Positions 1 through 8,773 of a stretch of 64,000 nucleotides of DNA are shown one piece after another. The stretch's first letter is position 1. Each line of letters opens with the position of its first letter. Below the pieces are notes generated by a model, which made no database searches, was not told the DNA's origin, and saw nothing but the letters and a program-made list of their open reading frames with translations. The position numbers and the translations under genes are program-made. The stretch is from Odoribacter sp. Z80 (GTDB lineage: Bacteria; Bacteroidota; Bacteroidia; Bacteroidales; Marinifilaceae), in the NCBI RefSeq assembly GCF_009935865.1, contig NZ_QWEL01000005.1, forward strand, positions 62,001 through 126,000, written 5' to 3'.

Positions 1-2
1 AG

Positions 3-1430
3 GTGAATAAATCTATTGATCAGGTGATTGATTATGTGGAAGAGTATGAGCGGCGGTTAACCGAAAAAGAAAAGCCCATAGAAAAAGGCCAGCATGTAGA
101 AAAGGGAAAATTGATTCATGAGGTTCCGTTGTGTTGGGGAATGTGTTCCGGCAAGTCAGTAATGAACGATATGAATATCGTTATTGATTATTCCCTTTGG
201 CCCATGGAATACGATGCAGACCTGGAAACCGTTTCCGAATTGTTCGGTCAGAACGGAAACCGTAATTTACAGAATTCTATACAGAAATCACGGCAAGAGC
301 TGAAAAAGAGCCTGGGAAAGGAATATGATCTGGTTGTAAAAAGAATACCGGCAGACTTTCGTAAAACCCTGGAGGAGCGATTGCAGGAAATTGATTTGAA
401 AAAGGTGATTGGAGAGAGGCTGGAAAATAATGGAGTAAACGGTTATTTTGAGTTTGCAGTGAAAGAAAAGGGGAAATTTGTTCTGATGTCTCAGAATTTT
501 TTTAACCGTCATTCGGACTATGTTTATAGCCGGCAGATATTTTCGGATTTCCCTCAGGAGAATGCGGTGCTCTTCCTGATTTTTCCTGATAAAGCCCATG
601 ATATTTTATCTTCTGTGTTTTTGCTATTGCCCAGTTTGATTATTACTGTATTATTGGTATTGTGTTTTGTCTTTTGTATTGTAGTGATTATCAGACAAAA
701 AAAACTTTCTGCAATTAAGAATGACTTTATCAACAATATGACACATGAGTTTAAAACACCGATAGCTACCATTTCATTGGCTGCACAGATGTTGAAAGAC
801 GGTGCTGTCAATAATTCGTCTTCTACGATAGATCATATTGCGGGAATCATCCGGGATGAAAGCAAGCGTCTGACTTACCAGGTGGAAAAAGTATTGCAAA
901 CGGCTTTGTTCACGGAAACCCGGATGAAGTTAAAGCGGAAGAATGTAAATCTGAATGAAATTGTGGAAAATCTGATTACCAAATTCCGGCTTCGGGTGGA
1001 AGATAAAGGAGGACAGTTATTCGGTTATCTGGAAGCCCAACAGGATGAAATTTATGCTGATGAAGTCCACATTATGAATGTTATTTCCAATTTATTGGAT
1101 AATGCTATAAAATATTGTATTAAAGTTCCTGAAATCAGTGTATACACCCGGAACAAGGGGATGGAGATTATTATAAGTGTGATAGATAATGGTATAGGAA
1201 TTGCAGCAAAAGAACAAAAGTTGATTTTTGAACGTTTTTACCGGATTTCTACAGGTAATTTACATGATGTGAAAGGGTTCGGTTTAGGGCTGTCGTATGT
1301 CAAAACGATTGTGGAAGCTCACGGGGGACGGATAGAGGTGGAAAGCGCTGAAGGAAAAGGCAGCCGGTTTGATATTATTTTACCCTTGACTGTGAAAAAA
1401 CAAAAAGTAAGGAGAACTTTATTTTTTTAA
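3..1430 (+). CDS. rprX: RprX-type sensor histidine kinase (5' end outside window)
   Basis: Two-component sensor kinase of the inner membrane that autophosphorylates on histidine and passes the phosphate to the response regulator 40 bp downstream. In the 475 visible residues a periplasmic stretch is followed by a membrane segment (about 201-230), then the H box NNMTHEFKTP with His248, the N box SNLLDNAIKY, the G1 box DNGIGI, an F box FERFYR and the G2 box GFGLGLSYV. A first membrane segment expected near the N-terminus is missing, and the leftmost codon is only a GTG at the window edge, so the gene almost certainly starts upstream. The RprX name rests on the kinase-regulator order and the close RprY match; family membership is certain, the symbol less so. 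Confidence 0.88.
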   Translation: MNKSIDQVIDYVEEYERRLTEKEKPIEKGQHVEKGKLIHEVPLCWGMCSGKSVMNDMNIVIDYSLWPMEYDADLETVSELFGQNGNRNLQNSIQKSRQELKKSLGKEYDLVVKRIPADFRKTLEERLQEIDLKKVIGERLENNGVNGYFEFAVKEKGKFVLMSQNFFNRHSDYVYSRQIFSDFPQENAVLFLIFPDKAHDILSSVFLLLPSLIITVLLVLCFVFCIVVIIRQKKLSAIKNDFINNMTHEFKTPIATISLAAQMLKDGAVNNSSSTIDHIAGIIRDESKRLTYQVEKVLQTALFTETRMKLKRKNVNLNEIVENLITKFRLRVEDKGGQLFGYLEAQQDEIYADEVHIMNVISNLLDNAIKYCIKVPEISVYTRNKGMEIIISVIDNGIGIAAKEQKLIFERFYRISTGNLHDVKGFGLGLSYVKTIVEAHGGRIEVESAEGKGSRFDIILPLTVKKQKVRRTLFF

Positions 1431-1470
1431 AAGCGTATATTTTTCAGAATTTATTTAAAACTAAATAGTT

Positions 1471-2160
1471 ATGGATGAAAAAATAAAAATTTTATTGGCA
1501 GAAGATGATACAAATTTAGGAATGCTCCTGAAAGAGTATCTGAGAGCTAAAGGGTTTGAGACAGTTTTGTGTGAAGATGGAGAAATAGCCTATGAAGCAT
1601 TTTTGAATCAGCCATTTGATATATGTATATTGGATGTTATGATGCCTAAAAAAGACGGTTTTACTTTAGCTAAAGAGATCCGTCAAATCAATAGTGAAAT
1701 GCCTATTATTTTCCTGACCGCTAAGAATATGAAGGAAGATGTACTGGAAGGTTTTAAATTGGGTGCTGACGATTATATGAGCAAACCTTTTAGTATGGAA
1801 GAACTGTTGTTGCGAATCGAAGCTGTACTCCGCCGGTCTACGGGTCTCAAACCTGAAGATGAACAGGAAATCTTCAAGATTGGTAAATTGACTTTTAATT
1901 CAAAAAAACAAACTTTGTTTGATGGCGAAGAGGAACAAAAACTGACAACGAAGGAGTCTGAGCTGTTAAAACTGTTGTGTTTGAATGTAAATAAAGTGCT
2001 GGAGAGAAACTATGCATTGAAAAACATTTGGGCTGATGATAACTATTTTAATGCCAGAAGTATGGATGTTTACATTACCAAACTGCGTAAACATTTAAGG
2101 AAAGACCCGGCCGTTGAAATTATCAATGTACACGGAAAAGGCTACAAACTGATTCTTTAG
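1471..2160 (+). CDS. rprY: Response regulator RprY (OmpR/PhoB family)
   Basis: DNA-binding response regulator of 229 residues, the usual length for an OmpR-type protein. The receiver domain (about 6-120) has the acidic pair Glu11-Asp12, the phospho-acceptor Asp55 in ILDVMMPKKDG and the switch Lys105 in SKPFSMEEL. The winged-helix DNA-binding domain (about 130-228) contains TTKESELL and the recognition-helix region SMDVYITKLRKHL. It follows the kinase gene by 40 bp and is probably cotranscribed with it. The sequence closely resembles RprY of Bacteroides fragilis as I know it; the regulon in this organism cannot be read from the window. Confidence 0.93.
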   Translation: MDEKIKILLAEDDTNLGMLLKEYLRAKGFETVLCEDGEIAYEAFLNQPFDICILDVMMPKKDGFTLAKEIRQINSEMPIIFLTAKNMKEDVLEGFKLGADDYMSKPFSMEELLLRIEAVLRRSTGLKPEDEQEIFKIGKLTFNSKKQTLFDGEEEQKLTTKESELLKLLCLNVNKVLERNYALKNIWADDNYFNARSMDVYITKLRKHLRKDPAVEIINVHGKGYKLIL

Positions 2161-2210
2161 TTTGAAAATGAAACCGGTATTCGGGAGGATTTACCTTTTG
2201 TGAAACTGTA

Positions 2211-2236
2211 ACGGGGAATAAGAATCCCCGTTTTTC
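2211..2236 (+). terminator. Rho-independent terminator after rprY
   Basis: A perfect 7-bp inverted repeat, ACGGGGA (2211-2217) and TCCCCGT (2225-2231), with a 7-nt loop and a run of T directly after it. It lies about 50 bp after the rprY stop and before the rpiB promoter, as expected for the end of the rprXY transcript. Confidence 0.75.
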
Positions 2237-2237
2237 A

Positions 2238-2269
2238 TTGTTTTCTTTTCGGATAAAACTTTAACTTTG
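2238..2269 (+). promoter_or_regulatory. Bacteroidetes-type promoter of rpiB
   Basis: TTG at 2238-2240, a 21-bp spacer, and TAACTTTG at 2262-2269, which matches the Bacteroidetes -7 consensus TAnnTTTG. The predicted transcript start is roughly 45 nt before the rpiB ATG, and the element lies just after the rprY terminator. Confidence 0.6.
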
Positions 2270-2318
2270 TCCTGTAAAATTAAACTGACTGTATTACAGT
2301 GCTAATAAATAGATTGAT

Positions 2319-2750
2319 ATGAAGATAGCTATTGCTTGTGACCATGCCGGTTACGAATATAAGGAAAAATTGGTAGAATATCTCCGTAAAGAAGGACATG
2401 AAGTAAAAGATTTTGGAACGGATTCTCCGGAAAGCATGGATTATCCGGATACGGTTCATCCTATGGCCGCTGCTGTTGAATCGGGAGAATATGAATGCGG
2501 AATTGCTTTATGCGGAAGCGGTAATGGCGTTTGCATGACGGTGAATAAACACCGGGGAATCCGGGGGGCGTTGTGCTGGACGGTGGAATTGGCGTGGTTG
2601 GCCCGTTTGCATAATAATGCCAATGTATGTTGTATACCCGCCCGTTTTATTCCTTACGAAGAAGCCCGGGAGATTGTAGAACGTTTTTTGAATACCGAAT
2701 TTGAAGGAGGGAGACATCAAAGACGTATTGAGAAAATACCTGTAAAATAA
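2319..2750 (+). CDS. rpiB: Ribose-5-phosphate isomerase B
   Basis: Cytosolic isomerase interconverting ribose 5-phosphate and ribulose 5-phosphate in the pentose phosphate pathway. The 143-residue length is typical of RpiB/LacAB enzymes. The N-terminal ACDHAGYEYK and the catalytic-cysteine loop ALCGSGNG (Cys65) are characteristic, as is the conserved HNNANV segment near residue 98. It appears to be a single-gene unit with its own promoter, between rprY and a lipoprotein gene. Nothing is anomalous. Confidence 0.96.
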   Translation: MKIAIACDHAGYEYKEKLVEYLRKEGHEVKDFGTDSPESMDYPDTVHPMAAAVESGEYECGIALCGSGNGVCMTVNKHRGIRGALCWTVELAWLARLHNNANVCCIPARFIPYEEAREIVERFLNTEFEGGRHQRRIEKIPVK

Positions 2751-2855
2751 GTGTGTCGTTTATTTTCAGGCTGTCTGTAAAGTCTTTGGATTGGTAATTG
2801 GTGTTCATTACAATGCAAAGGTTTTACGGACATTTTGTTTTGAGAATCGGGCTCT

Positions 2856-4214
2856 ATGAGAAAAATTGGTTTTTGGTTGGTTTTCCTGTTGTTGTGCGGG
2901 GGATGTAACAAAGCTCCCCGGACTGTTGTTTCTTTTCATGTGGATGGGGCTTGGAGAGAAGCAAAAGTTACGTTGACAACCCCCGATTCTGTTTATTGCC
3001 TGACCTTGGATTCAACCCGTTCTGCCATGCTGGTTTTACCTTCGGAAGTTAAAGGCGGTTACGGTAGTCTGAATTACGGCAGACTTTGTGTGCCTGTATA
3101 TATTGAGGCCGGCAAAGATTTTGATTTGGCTTTGCAATTTGAGGGGAGGTATGCTGTTCCGTATTTTACCGGGGAGGGAGCCCGAAAAAATGAATACCTT
3201 AATCAGGATTGGGTTAGAAAGTTCAAACCCGATTTCAGAGTGGATGAAGCATCTTTCCTGCAGATTCTGCAAGAACAGGAACAACGGCAAAGCCGCTTCC
3301 TGGATAGTATGCTTTTTGAAGAATCGTTCCGGACATTGGAATCCCGAAGGCTGCATTATGCGGTGTATGCTTTTTTACCATTATATCCTTCTTATCATAC
3401 TTATTATGTTCAGGATAACGGTTATAAACCTTCTTCTGCTTTTTATGAGAAGGTAAAAACTGAAATCCGGGAAGAGAGTGAATTGATGTCTTTGCCGGAG
3501 TATCAGGCTGCCTGGATTGGAAAAATCACTGCGCTGGCTGGGCAGGATAAGCCAGGATATGAGGTTGGGCAATGCCTGGAGACTCAATTGAAGTGTATAG
3601 AAGAAACAGTTACTGAGCCTTTGCTGAAAGAATTCCTCACCGACCATTTTATGACCGGATATGTCAAAAATTACGGTATGGCCGGATTCAAAGACATCGA
3701 AACCGTTTATCGGAACAAGGTAAATCATCCTGAGAAAAGGAAGGCGTTTAGTGAACTTTGCGGGGAATGGTCTAAGTTGGAAACCGGTTGCATTTCTCCT
3801 GAATTTCGATATGCGGATTTGAATGGAAAAATGGTTGCCCTTTCGGATTTTGCGGGTAAGTATGTATTTATTCAAATCTGGGCCAGTTGGTGTGAACCGT
3901 GCCGGGAAGAATTGCCTCACTGGAAGGAGTTGGCCTGGCAGTTTGAGGGTACTGACATTTGTTTTGTGAGTATTTCCTGCGATTGGGATAAGGCAGCCTG
4001 GAGAAGAACGGTGAAGGAAGAACAATTGCCGGGTATCCAGTTGTATGCAGACAGGGATTCCGGGTTTCTGAAAGCTTATATGGTAAGGAATATTCCTCGT
4101 TTTATTTTGATAGACCGGGAGGGCAGGATCATTGATTCCGGAATGTCCCGTCCTTCTGCTTCCCGTACGTTGAAGATTCTCTATACTTTGGCCGGAATAG
4201 AAGATTTGCCGTGA
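2856..4214 (+). CDS. TlpA-like thioredoxin-domain lipoprotein
   Basis: Predicted lipoprotein of 452 residues. A short hydrophobic signal ends at Cys17 (LLLCGGC, a relaxed lipobox of the kind Bacteroidetes use). The N-terminal region (about 25-105) is beta-rich like DUF4369, the middle is helical, and the C-terminal domain (about 315-450) is a TlpA/AhpC-type thioredoxin fold with the redox pair Cys346-Cys349 in WASWCEPC. Such proteins are usually anchored in the envelope and reduce or exchange disulfides on periplasmic or surface partners; the substrate is unknown. Its stop lies one base from the stop of the convergent gldA-like gene. The fold is clear, the exact role is not. Confidence 0.85.
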   Translation: MRKIGFWLVFLLLCGGCNKAPRTVVSFHVDGAWREAKVTLTTPDSVYCLTLDSTRSAMLVLPSEVKGGYGSLNYGRLCVPVYIEAGKDFDLALQFEGRYAVPYFTGEGARKNEYLNQDWVRKFKPDFRVDEASFLQILQEQEQRQSRFLDSMLFEESFRTLESRRLHYAVYAFLPLYPSYHTYYVQDNGYKPSSAFYEKVKTEIREESELMSLPEYQAAWIGKITALAGQDKPGYEVGQCLETQLKCIEETVTEPLLKEFLTDHFMTGYVKNYGMAGFKDIETVYRNKVNHPEKRKAFSELCGEWSKLETGCISPEFRYADLNGKMVALSDFAGKYVFIQIWASWCEPCREELPHWKELAWQFEGTDICFVSISCDWDKAAWRRTVKEEQLPGIQLYADRDSGFLKAYMVRNIPRFILIDREGRIIDSGMSRPSASRTLKILYTLAGIEDLP

Positions 4215-4215
4215 T

Positions 4216-5145
4216 TTACCGTGAGGAAGAAGGGATAGGGGTATGCGTGATTTCTCTGAAAATGGATTCCAGGTTTTGTTCTTCGGTTTTTAATTCAATG
4301 ATAGGACAGTTGTGGTGTACGGCCTGCTGAAAAAGTTCAATCCGGGGGTCAGTGTCCGCTTTGGCATGGAGCAACCAGTTGTCCGGGGTGAGTTGGGTTG
4401 TTTTTTCAAATAAAGGATGTGCGGCAAGCCATTGGGTGTTCGTGTCGGGAGCAAACCGAACCTGGATATAAATCCCCCGGCCGCTCAGGGACCGTATTTC
4501 GTCTAAGGATTTATCTGCTACAATTTGTCCCTGGTTGATAATCATTACCCGTTCACAGATGGCTTCTACTTCCTGCATGATATGAGTGGAAAGCAATATT
4601 GTTTTGTTTTTTCCCGTTTCGGAGATAAGGTTACGGATTTCTTCTAATTGGTTGGGATCCAGTCCGGTCATTGGTTCATCCAGAATCAGTACCTGGGGGT
4701 TGTGGACCAAAGCCTGGGCAAGTCCAACCCGTTGCCGGTAGCCTTTGGACAGTTGGCCGATTTTTTTGTGTATCTCCGGAGCGAGGCCTGTTAATCCGAT
4801 GATTTGTTCTACCTGTTGATGAGGGTTGTGAATGTGATATAAACGGGCTATGTGCAACAGATATTCCCGGATATACAAATCAGGGTATAGAGGATTGTGT
4901 TCGGGTAAATAACCGACCAATTTTTTCGCTTCAAGGGGATGACGGTGAATATCTATGCCGCAAATGTTGACTTCTCCTTCAAAGTCGGTCAGGCAACCCG
5001 TAATGATTTTCATGGTAGTGGATTTTCCGGCGCCGTTGGGACCGAGAAAACCGCAGATTTCTCCTTCTTTCAAATCGAAACTGATTTGATTGAGGGCTTT
5101 TTGTTTGCCATATTGTTTACTGACATTGGAGAGGGTGATAGCCAT
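4216..5145 (-). CDS. gldA: ABC transporter ATP-binding protein, GldA-like
   Basis: ATPase subunit of an ABC exporter, 309 residues. It shows Walker A (GPNGAGKST), a Q-loop region, the signature LSKGYRQRVGLAQAL, Walker B (VLILDEPMTGLDP) and the switch STHIMQEVEAICE, followed by a C-terminal extension of about 90 residues. The whole resembles GldA, which in gliding Bacteroidetes works with the GldF and GldG permeases. No permease gene is adjacent; mutL follows upstream on the same strand with a 12-bp gap. Non-gliding Bacteroidales carry similar ATPases, so the name describes sequence resemblance and does not imply gliding. Confidence 0.85.
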   Translation of the reverse strand: MAITLSNVSKQYGKQKALNQISFDLKEGEICGFLGPNGAGKSTTMKIITGCLTDFEGEVNICGIDIHRHPLEAKKLVGYLPEHNPLYPDLYIREYLLHIARLYHIHNPHQQVEQIIGLTGLAPEIHKKIGQLSKGYRQRVGLAQALVHNPQVLILDEPMTGLDPNQLEEIRNLISETGKNKTILLSTHIMQEVEAICERVMIINQGQIVADKSLDEIRSLSGRGIYIQVRFAPDTNTQWLAAHPLFEKTTQLTPDNWLLHAKADTDPRIELFQQAVHHNCPIIELKTEEQNLESIFREITHTPIPSSSR

Positions 5146-5157
5146 AGCGACGAATAA

Positions 5158-7005
5158 TTATTTGAACCAACTGTTGACGTCTTCGTACTTCAGGATGTGG
5201 ATGATGGTTTTTCCATCGGCTGTGAAATGATAATGTTTACAGTTGAAAAGTTTCTCAATCATTTCTTTCATTTCTTCGTATTCCAAAGGAGTGTTGTAAT
5301 TGATAGCTGCGGCCTTGGCAAAGGCAAGCACCACTCTTTCATGCATTTTTTCCCGTATATTGCCTTCCGTATTTTTATAATGTTCTAGCAGTTCGATTAA
5401 AATTTCTTTTGCGTGAGAGTAAGATAAATCCGGAGGGGTTGCCTGGATAGCATAACAATTCTTGCCGGAAACATTTAGTTCGAAACCCAGGTATTCCAAA
5501 TCTTTCAACAACTCTCCGATTAATAAAAAATCATTGACAGAAAGTTCCAGTATATCCGGGAACATATTTTTTTGTCCGGCTGTTTTCCGGGCAGACAACT
5601 GGTCCAGGTATTTGTCAAAGAGAATGCGTTCGTGGGCTCTTTTCTGGTCGACTAACAGCAGACCGCTTTGTACGGCAGCTACTATATAGCGGCCTTTGAT
5701 TTGAAAATAGCAACTGGCTGCTGCTAAAATCGGATGAGCCGGAGCAGACATTCCGGGAATCAGGGTTTGCTGGGCTTCTTCTTTTTCCTGTATGCCGTCA
5801 AATAAAATATCCCAGTTGGCAGGTACTTTCCGGGTTGCCGGAAAAGTAGCTTTGGGCTTTTCGAAGTCCGAATCTGCCGGTGTGATTTTATCGGTTGTAT
5901 AATGGAAAGGATTATATCCCGGATTATAATGAATCTGGGGTACATAAGGGGTTTCCGAAGAAACGGGCGGTGTGTAATCTGGCTTCCCCTCCGTATCAAA
6001 GTCAAGGGGAGGGGTGATGTTGAATTTGCCTAAAGCTTCTTTTATGCTGGCAGTCAGAATCTGGAAAAAATCCGTTTCATTCTGAAATTTGATTTCTGTT
6101 TTGGTCGGGTGGATGTTTACATCGATTAAAGCAGGGTCTACTGTAAAATAAATAAAATAGGAAGGAATACAGTCGTTGGGAAGTAGGCCCGAATAGGCTT
6201 CCATAACAGCTTTGTGAAAAAACGGATGCTTCATAAAACGGTTGTTCACAAAAAAGAATTGTTCGCCGTAGGTCTTCCGGGCTTGTTCCGGACTGCCGAT
6301 GTAGCCCTTGATGTCTGCCAGGCCTGTTGAACATTCTATGTTCAGTAACCTGGCATTGATGGTTTTGCCGAAAATATTGACGATTCTTTGGCGAAGTCCT
6401 GATACTGGCAGGTCATAGAGTGGGGTGCCGTTATTACTCAAGGAGAAAGCTGTCTCAGGATGAGTTAAAGCCACTCGTTGAAATTCTGTCGTGATATTCC
6501 GCAGTTCTGTGGTATCTGATTTTAAAAATTTTCTTCTGGCCGGTATATTATAAAAAAGATTTTTTACTGAAATGTTAGTCCCTTTGGAGGTATTTACTGA
6601 CTCCTGGCTTTTCAGTTCCGAGGCTGCGATGAAAATGCAACTGCCCAGTTCGTCTTCTTCCTGTTTTGTTTTCAATTCTACTTCTGCAACAGAGGCGATG
6701 GATGGCAGAGCTTCTCCCCGGAAGCCCAGGGTCTGTATGCTGAATAAGTCCTGGGCGGAAGATATTTTGGAGGTAGCATGTCTTTCAAAGGCCATCCGGG
6801 CGTCCATGGGCGACATGCCTTTCCCGTCGTCTATGACTTGAATGACTGTTTTTCCTACATTTTTAAGAATAACCTGTATATGCCGGGCACCGGCGTCGAT
6901 TGCGTTCTCCATGAGTTCTTTTACGACAGAGGCCGGACGTTGTACCACTTCTCCTGCTGCAATCTGGTTGGCAACCGAATCCGGCAATAAATGAACGATA
7001 TCCAT
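5158..7005 (-). CDS. mutL: DNA mismatch repair protein MutL
   Basis: MutL of 615 residues, linking MutS mismatch recognition to strand removal. The N-terminal GHKL ATPase has the expected motifs: KELMENAIDAGA, DDGKGM, RHATSKI and TLGFRGEAL. A proline-rich linker (about 345-435) joins the C-terminal dimerisation domain. The endonuclease motif DQHA(X)2E(X)4E appears only as a shifted DQKRAHER, and the zinc-site cysteine motif expected near the C-terminus is replaced by ADGKTIIHIL, so the nicking activity may be absent. It begins 17 bp after the small membrane protein gene, within a leftward cluster. Confidence 0.95.
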   Translation of the reverse strand: MDIVHLLPDSVANQIAAGEVVQRPASVVKELMENAIDAGARHIQVILKNVGKTVIQVIDDGKGMSPMDARMAFERHATSKISSAQDLFSIQTLGFRGEALPSIASVAEVELKTKQEEDELGSCIFIAASELKSQESVNTSKGTNISVKNLFYNIPARRKFLKSDTTELRNITTEFQRVALTHPETAFSLSNNGTPLYDLPVSGLRQRIVNIFGKTINARLLNIECSTGLADIKGYIGSPEQARKTYGEQFFFVNNRFMKHPFFHKAVMEAYSGLLPNDCIPSYFIYFTVDPALIDVNIHPTKTEIKFQNETDFFQILTASIKEALGKFNITPPLDFDTEGKPDYTPPVSSETPYVPQIHYNPGYNPFHYTTDKITPADSDFEKPKATFPATRKVPANWDILFDGIQEKEEAQQTLIPGMSAPAHPILAAASCYFQIKGRYIVAAVQSGLLLVDQKRAHERILFDKYLDQLSARKTAGQKNMFPDILELSVNDFLLIGELLKDLEYLGFELNVSGKNCYAIQATPPDLSYSHAKEILIELLEHYKNTEGNIREKMHERVVLAFAKAAAINYNTPLEYEEMKEMIEKLFNCKHYHFTADGKTIIHILKYEDVNSWFK

Positions 7006-7022
7006 AAAGAGATTGAGTCTTG

Positions 7023-7340
7023 TTAAAGGCCGAAAAAGCGTAATATACCTTCCGGATTTTTGATGAAAATGTAGAATGCTGCAATGAAAAGTAAAATCAG
7101 GATCATGAAAAAACGAACGGTTTGTGCTGAGCCGTTATTGCTGCGGATGGATTTTCGTTTCTCATACTCTTGCCTGAACTGGCCCCGGACGTTCGGGATA
7201 TATTGTTCATCGCCGTCTTTTATACCCAGTTCGGCTTTTATTCTTTTTTCCCGTTCTATGCGGGCCTCTTTTGCCGGATCCCAATAACGGGGCTGAAGAT
7301 TGAATCTTCTGTATTCCGGTTTTTTAAATAGACTGAACAT
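7023..7340 (-). CDS. Small conserved membrane protein
   Basis: A 105-residue protein that I recognise as a recurring Bacteroidetes type without known function. The N-terminal part is basic and aromatic (FNLQPRYWDPAKEARIE), the middle is charged and the C-terminus carries one membrane segment (FFMILILLFIAAFYIF). The reading frame extends upstream to a TTG at 7403, but the ATG at 7340 is preferred because it leaves a 10-bp gap to the preceding gene instead of an overlap, and because the protein then starts MFSLFKKPEYRRF. The position between mutL and the flippase gene suggests cotranscription only. Confidence 0.72.
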   Translation of the reverse strand: MFSLFKKPEYRRFNLQPRYWDPAKEARIEREKRIKAELGIKDGDEQYIPNVRGQFRQEYEKRKSIRSNNGSAQTVRFFMILILLFIAAFYIFIKNPEGILRFFGL

Positions 7341-7350
7341 ATTTTCTGTT

Positions 7351-8448
7351 TTAAGAGTTGGATGAAGTGGGGGATGCCGCTTTGTTTCTGGTATGATTGC
7401 CAAAGTGCCGGCTTACCCATTTGGGGACAATAAAAACTCCCGCAAACAAATACGGATAGTAAGTAATTAACCGCCATAAGATAGCCATGGCAATGGCTAC
7501 GCTTGCACCCGGCAGGAACTCTCCCAGATATTCTTTAAATACGAACTCTGCAAAACCGCTGCCACCGGGGGTGGGGCTGACCAGCATCATAATCCACATC
7601 ACCAATTGTCTTGCAAAGATAAGAAATTGTGTGGCCCAATTGTAATGTCCCGCCCAAAATGCCATTAATAGCGCATTCACAACCCAGTAGCGTGCTGTCC
7701 AGGAAAAAAAAGTTGCTCCGAAGGTTTTTAACCAAAAGGAAAAAGACATATGACGTAACTCGTAAGAATTCCGGATGATGTCGGAACCGGCTTCGTTAGC
7801 ATTGTGGCGCCATTGGCGCAGCAACTTGAATTTGAAGCATTTCATCAGGAGGTATTTTAATCCTCGCGGATTTTTAAATAAACCGTAACTGAGGATGGCC
7901 AGATAAATGAATTTGATAGAATATCCGCCTACGGCAAACCAAATCAGGCTTTTGCTGATCCCTTCGTTTACTCCTGCCATGTTCCATAAGTCACTTTGGC
8001 TGACACAAAGCAGAATGAGCGGAAACATAAGGATAAAATAGAGTTCGTCAAGGAAAGAGGTGGCCATAACAATGGCAGAACTTCGTCCGACTTTAATGCC
8101 TTCTTTGTTGACAAAAAGAATGGCCAGACTTGTTCCGCCAATGGCAGAAGGAGTAACTGCCGAAGTAAATTCCCACAAAAAAATAATCCGGATGGATTTT
8201 ATCCAGCTCAATCGGTTGCCGGAAAGTACCCGGATCCGTATGACGTACCCCAAATCACGGATAAACATGCAGAAAACAGCAACCAAAAGCCACAGTACCG
8301 AGTTCCAGGTGAAAGTAATTTGCTGGAAGGCGGTTATATCGAACTCTTTGTATAGCATATAAGACACCACAGCCAGTCCGATGAGGACCGGATATATAAT
8401 CTTATAGGGACTGATTTTTTGGGTTAATTGCTGTTCTGAATCCTGCAT
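7351..8448 (-). CDS. YbhN/LPG-synthase transmembrane family (flippase-like) protein
   Basis: Polytopic inner-membrane protein of 365 residues with about eight hydrophobic segments, resembling the UPF0104/YbhN family and the membrane half of lysylphosphatidylglycerol synthase. Characteristic stretches are FIRDLGYVIRIRVLSG near the N-terminus, SAIGGTS, and TPGGSGFAE towards the C-terminus. Members move or modify envelope lipids; the substrate here is unknown and no catalytic aminoacyl-transfer domain is present. The start was placed at the ATG at 8448, because the longer frame begins with a TTG at 8478. The next gene upstream on this strand is tRNA-Ala. Confidence 0.82.
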   Translation of the reverse strand: MQDSEQQLTQKISPYKIIYPVLIGLAVVSYMLYKEFDITAFQQITFTWNSVLWLLVAVFCMFIRDLGYVIRIRVLSGNRLSWIKSIRIIFLWEFTSAVTPSAIGGTSLAILFVNKEGIKVGRSSAIVMATSFLDELYFILMFPLILLCVSQSDLWNMAGVNEGISKSLIWFAVGGYSIKFIYLAILSYGLFKNPRGLKYLLMKCFKFKLLRQWRHNANEAGSDIIRNSYELRHMSFSFWLKTFGATFFSWTARYWVVNALLMAFWAGHYNWATQFLIFARQLVMWIMMLVSPTPGGSGFAEFVFKEYLGEFLPGASVAIAMAILWRLITYYPYLFAGVFIVPKWVSRHFGNHTRNKAASPTSSNS

Positions 8449-8640
8449 TACAATAAAAAAATAGGGTTTATTCAACAATCCATAAAATTAATAGAAAGTT
8501 TCTTTATCCCCTGCATGTTCTGCCGTAAAGTTTTCTTCTCTTTACAAACTTTAATATCGTCCGGATATTCAGAATAAATACACAATTTCAGAAACTGATA
8601 TTTCAGTTTCTGATCAGGAAAGGAAGTGATGTTTTTTGAT

Positions 8641-8717
<77 letters not shown>

Positions 8718-8728
8718 CATGTTCCTTG

Positions 8729-8759
8729 CAAAAATACAATAAGATGAGTAAATTTCCAA
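8729..8759 (-). promoter_or_regulatory. Promoter of tRNA-Ala
   Basis: On the minus strand TTGG (8759-8756), a 19-bp spacer and TATTTTTG (8736-8729), matching the Bacteroidetes -33/-7 consensus. The predicted start lies about 5 nt before the mature tRNA. Confidence 0.65.
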
Positions 8760-8773
8760 GATTAAACGTGATT

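Noticed and set aside
3381-4025. Open reading frame of 214 codons antisense to the TlpA-like lipoprotein
   Set aside because: The sense frame has a lipobox and a WCEPC motif; the antisense peptide has no domain.
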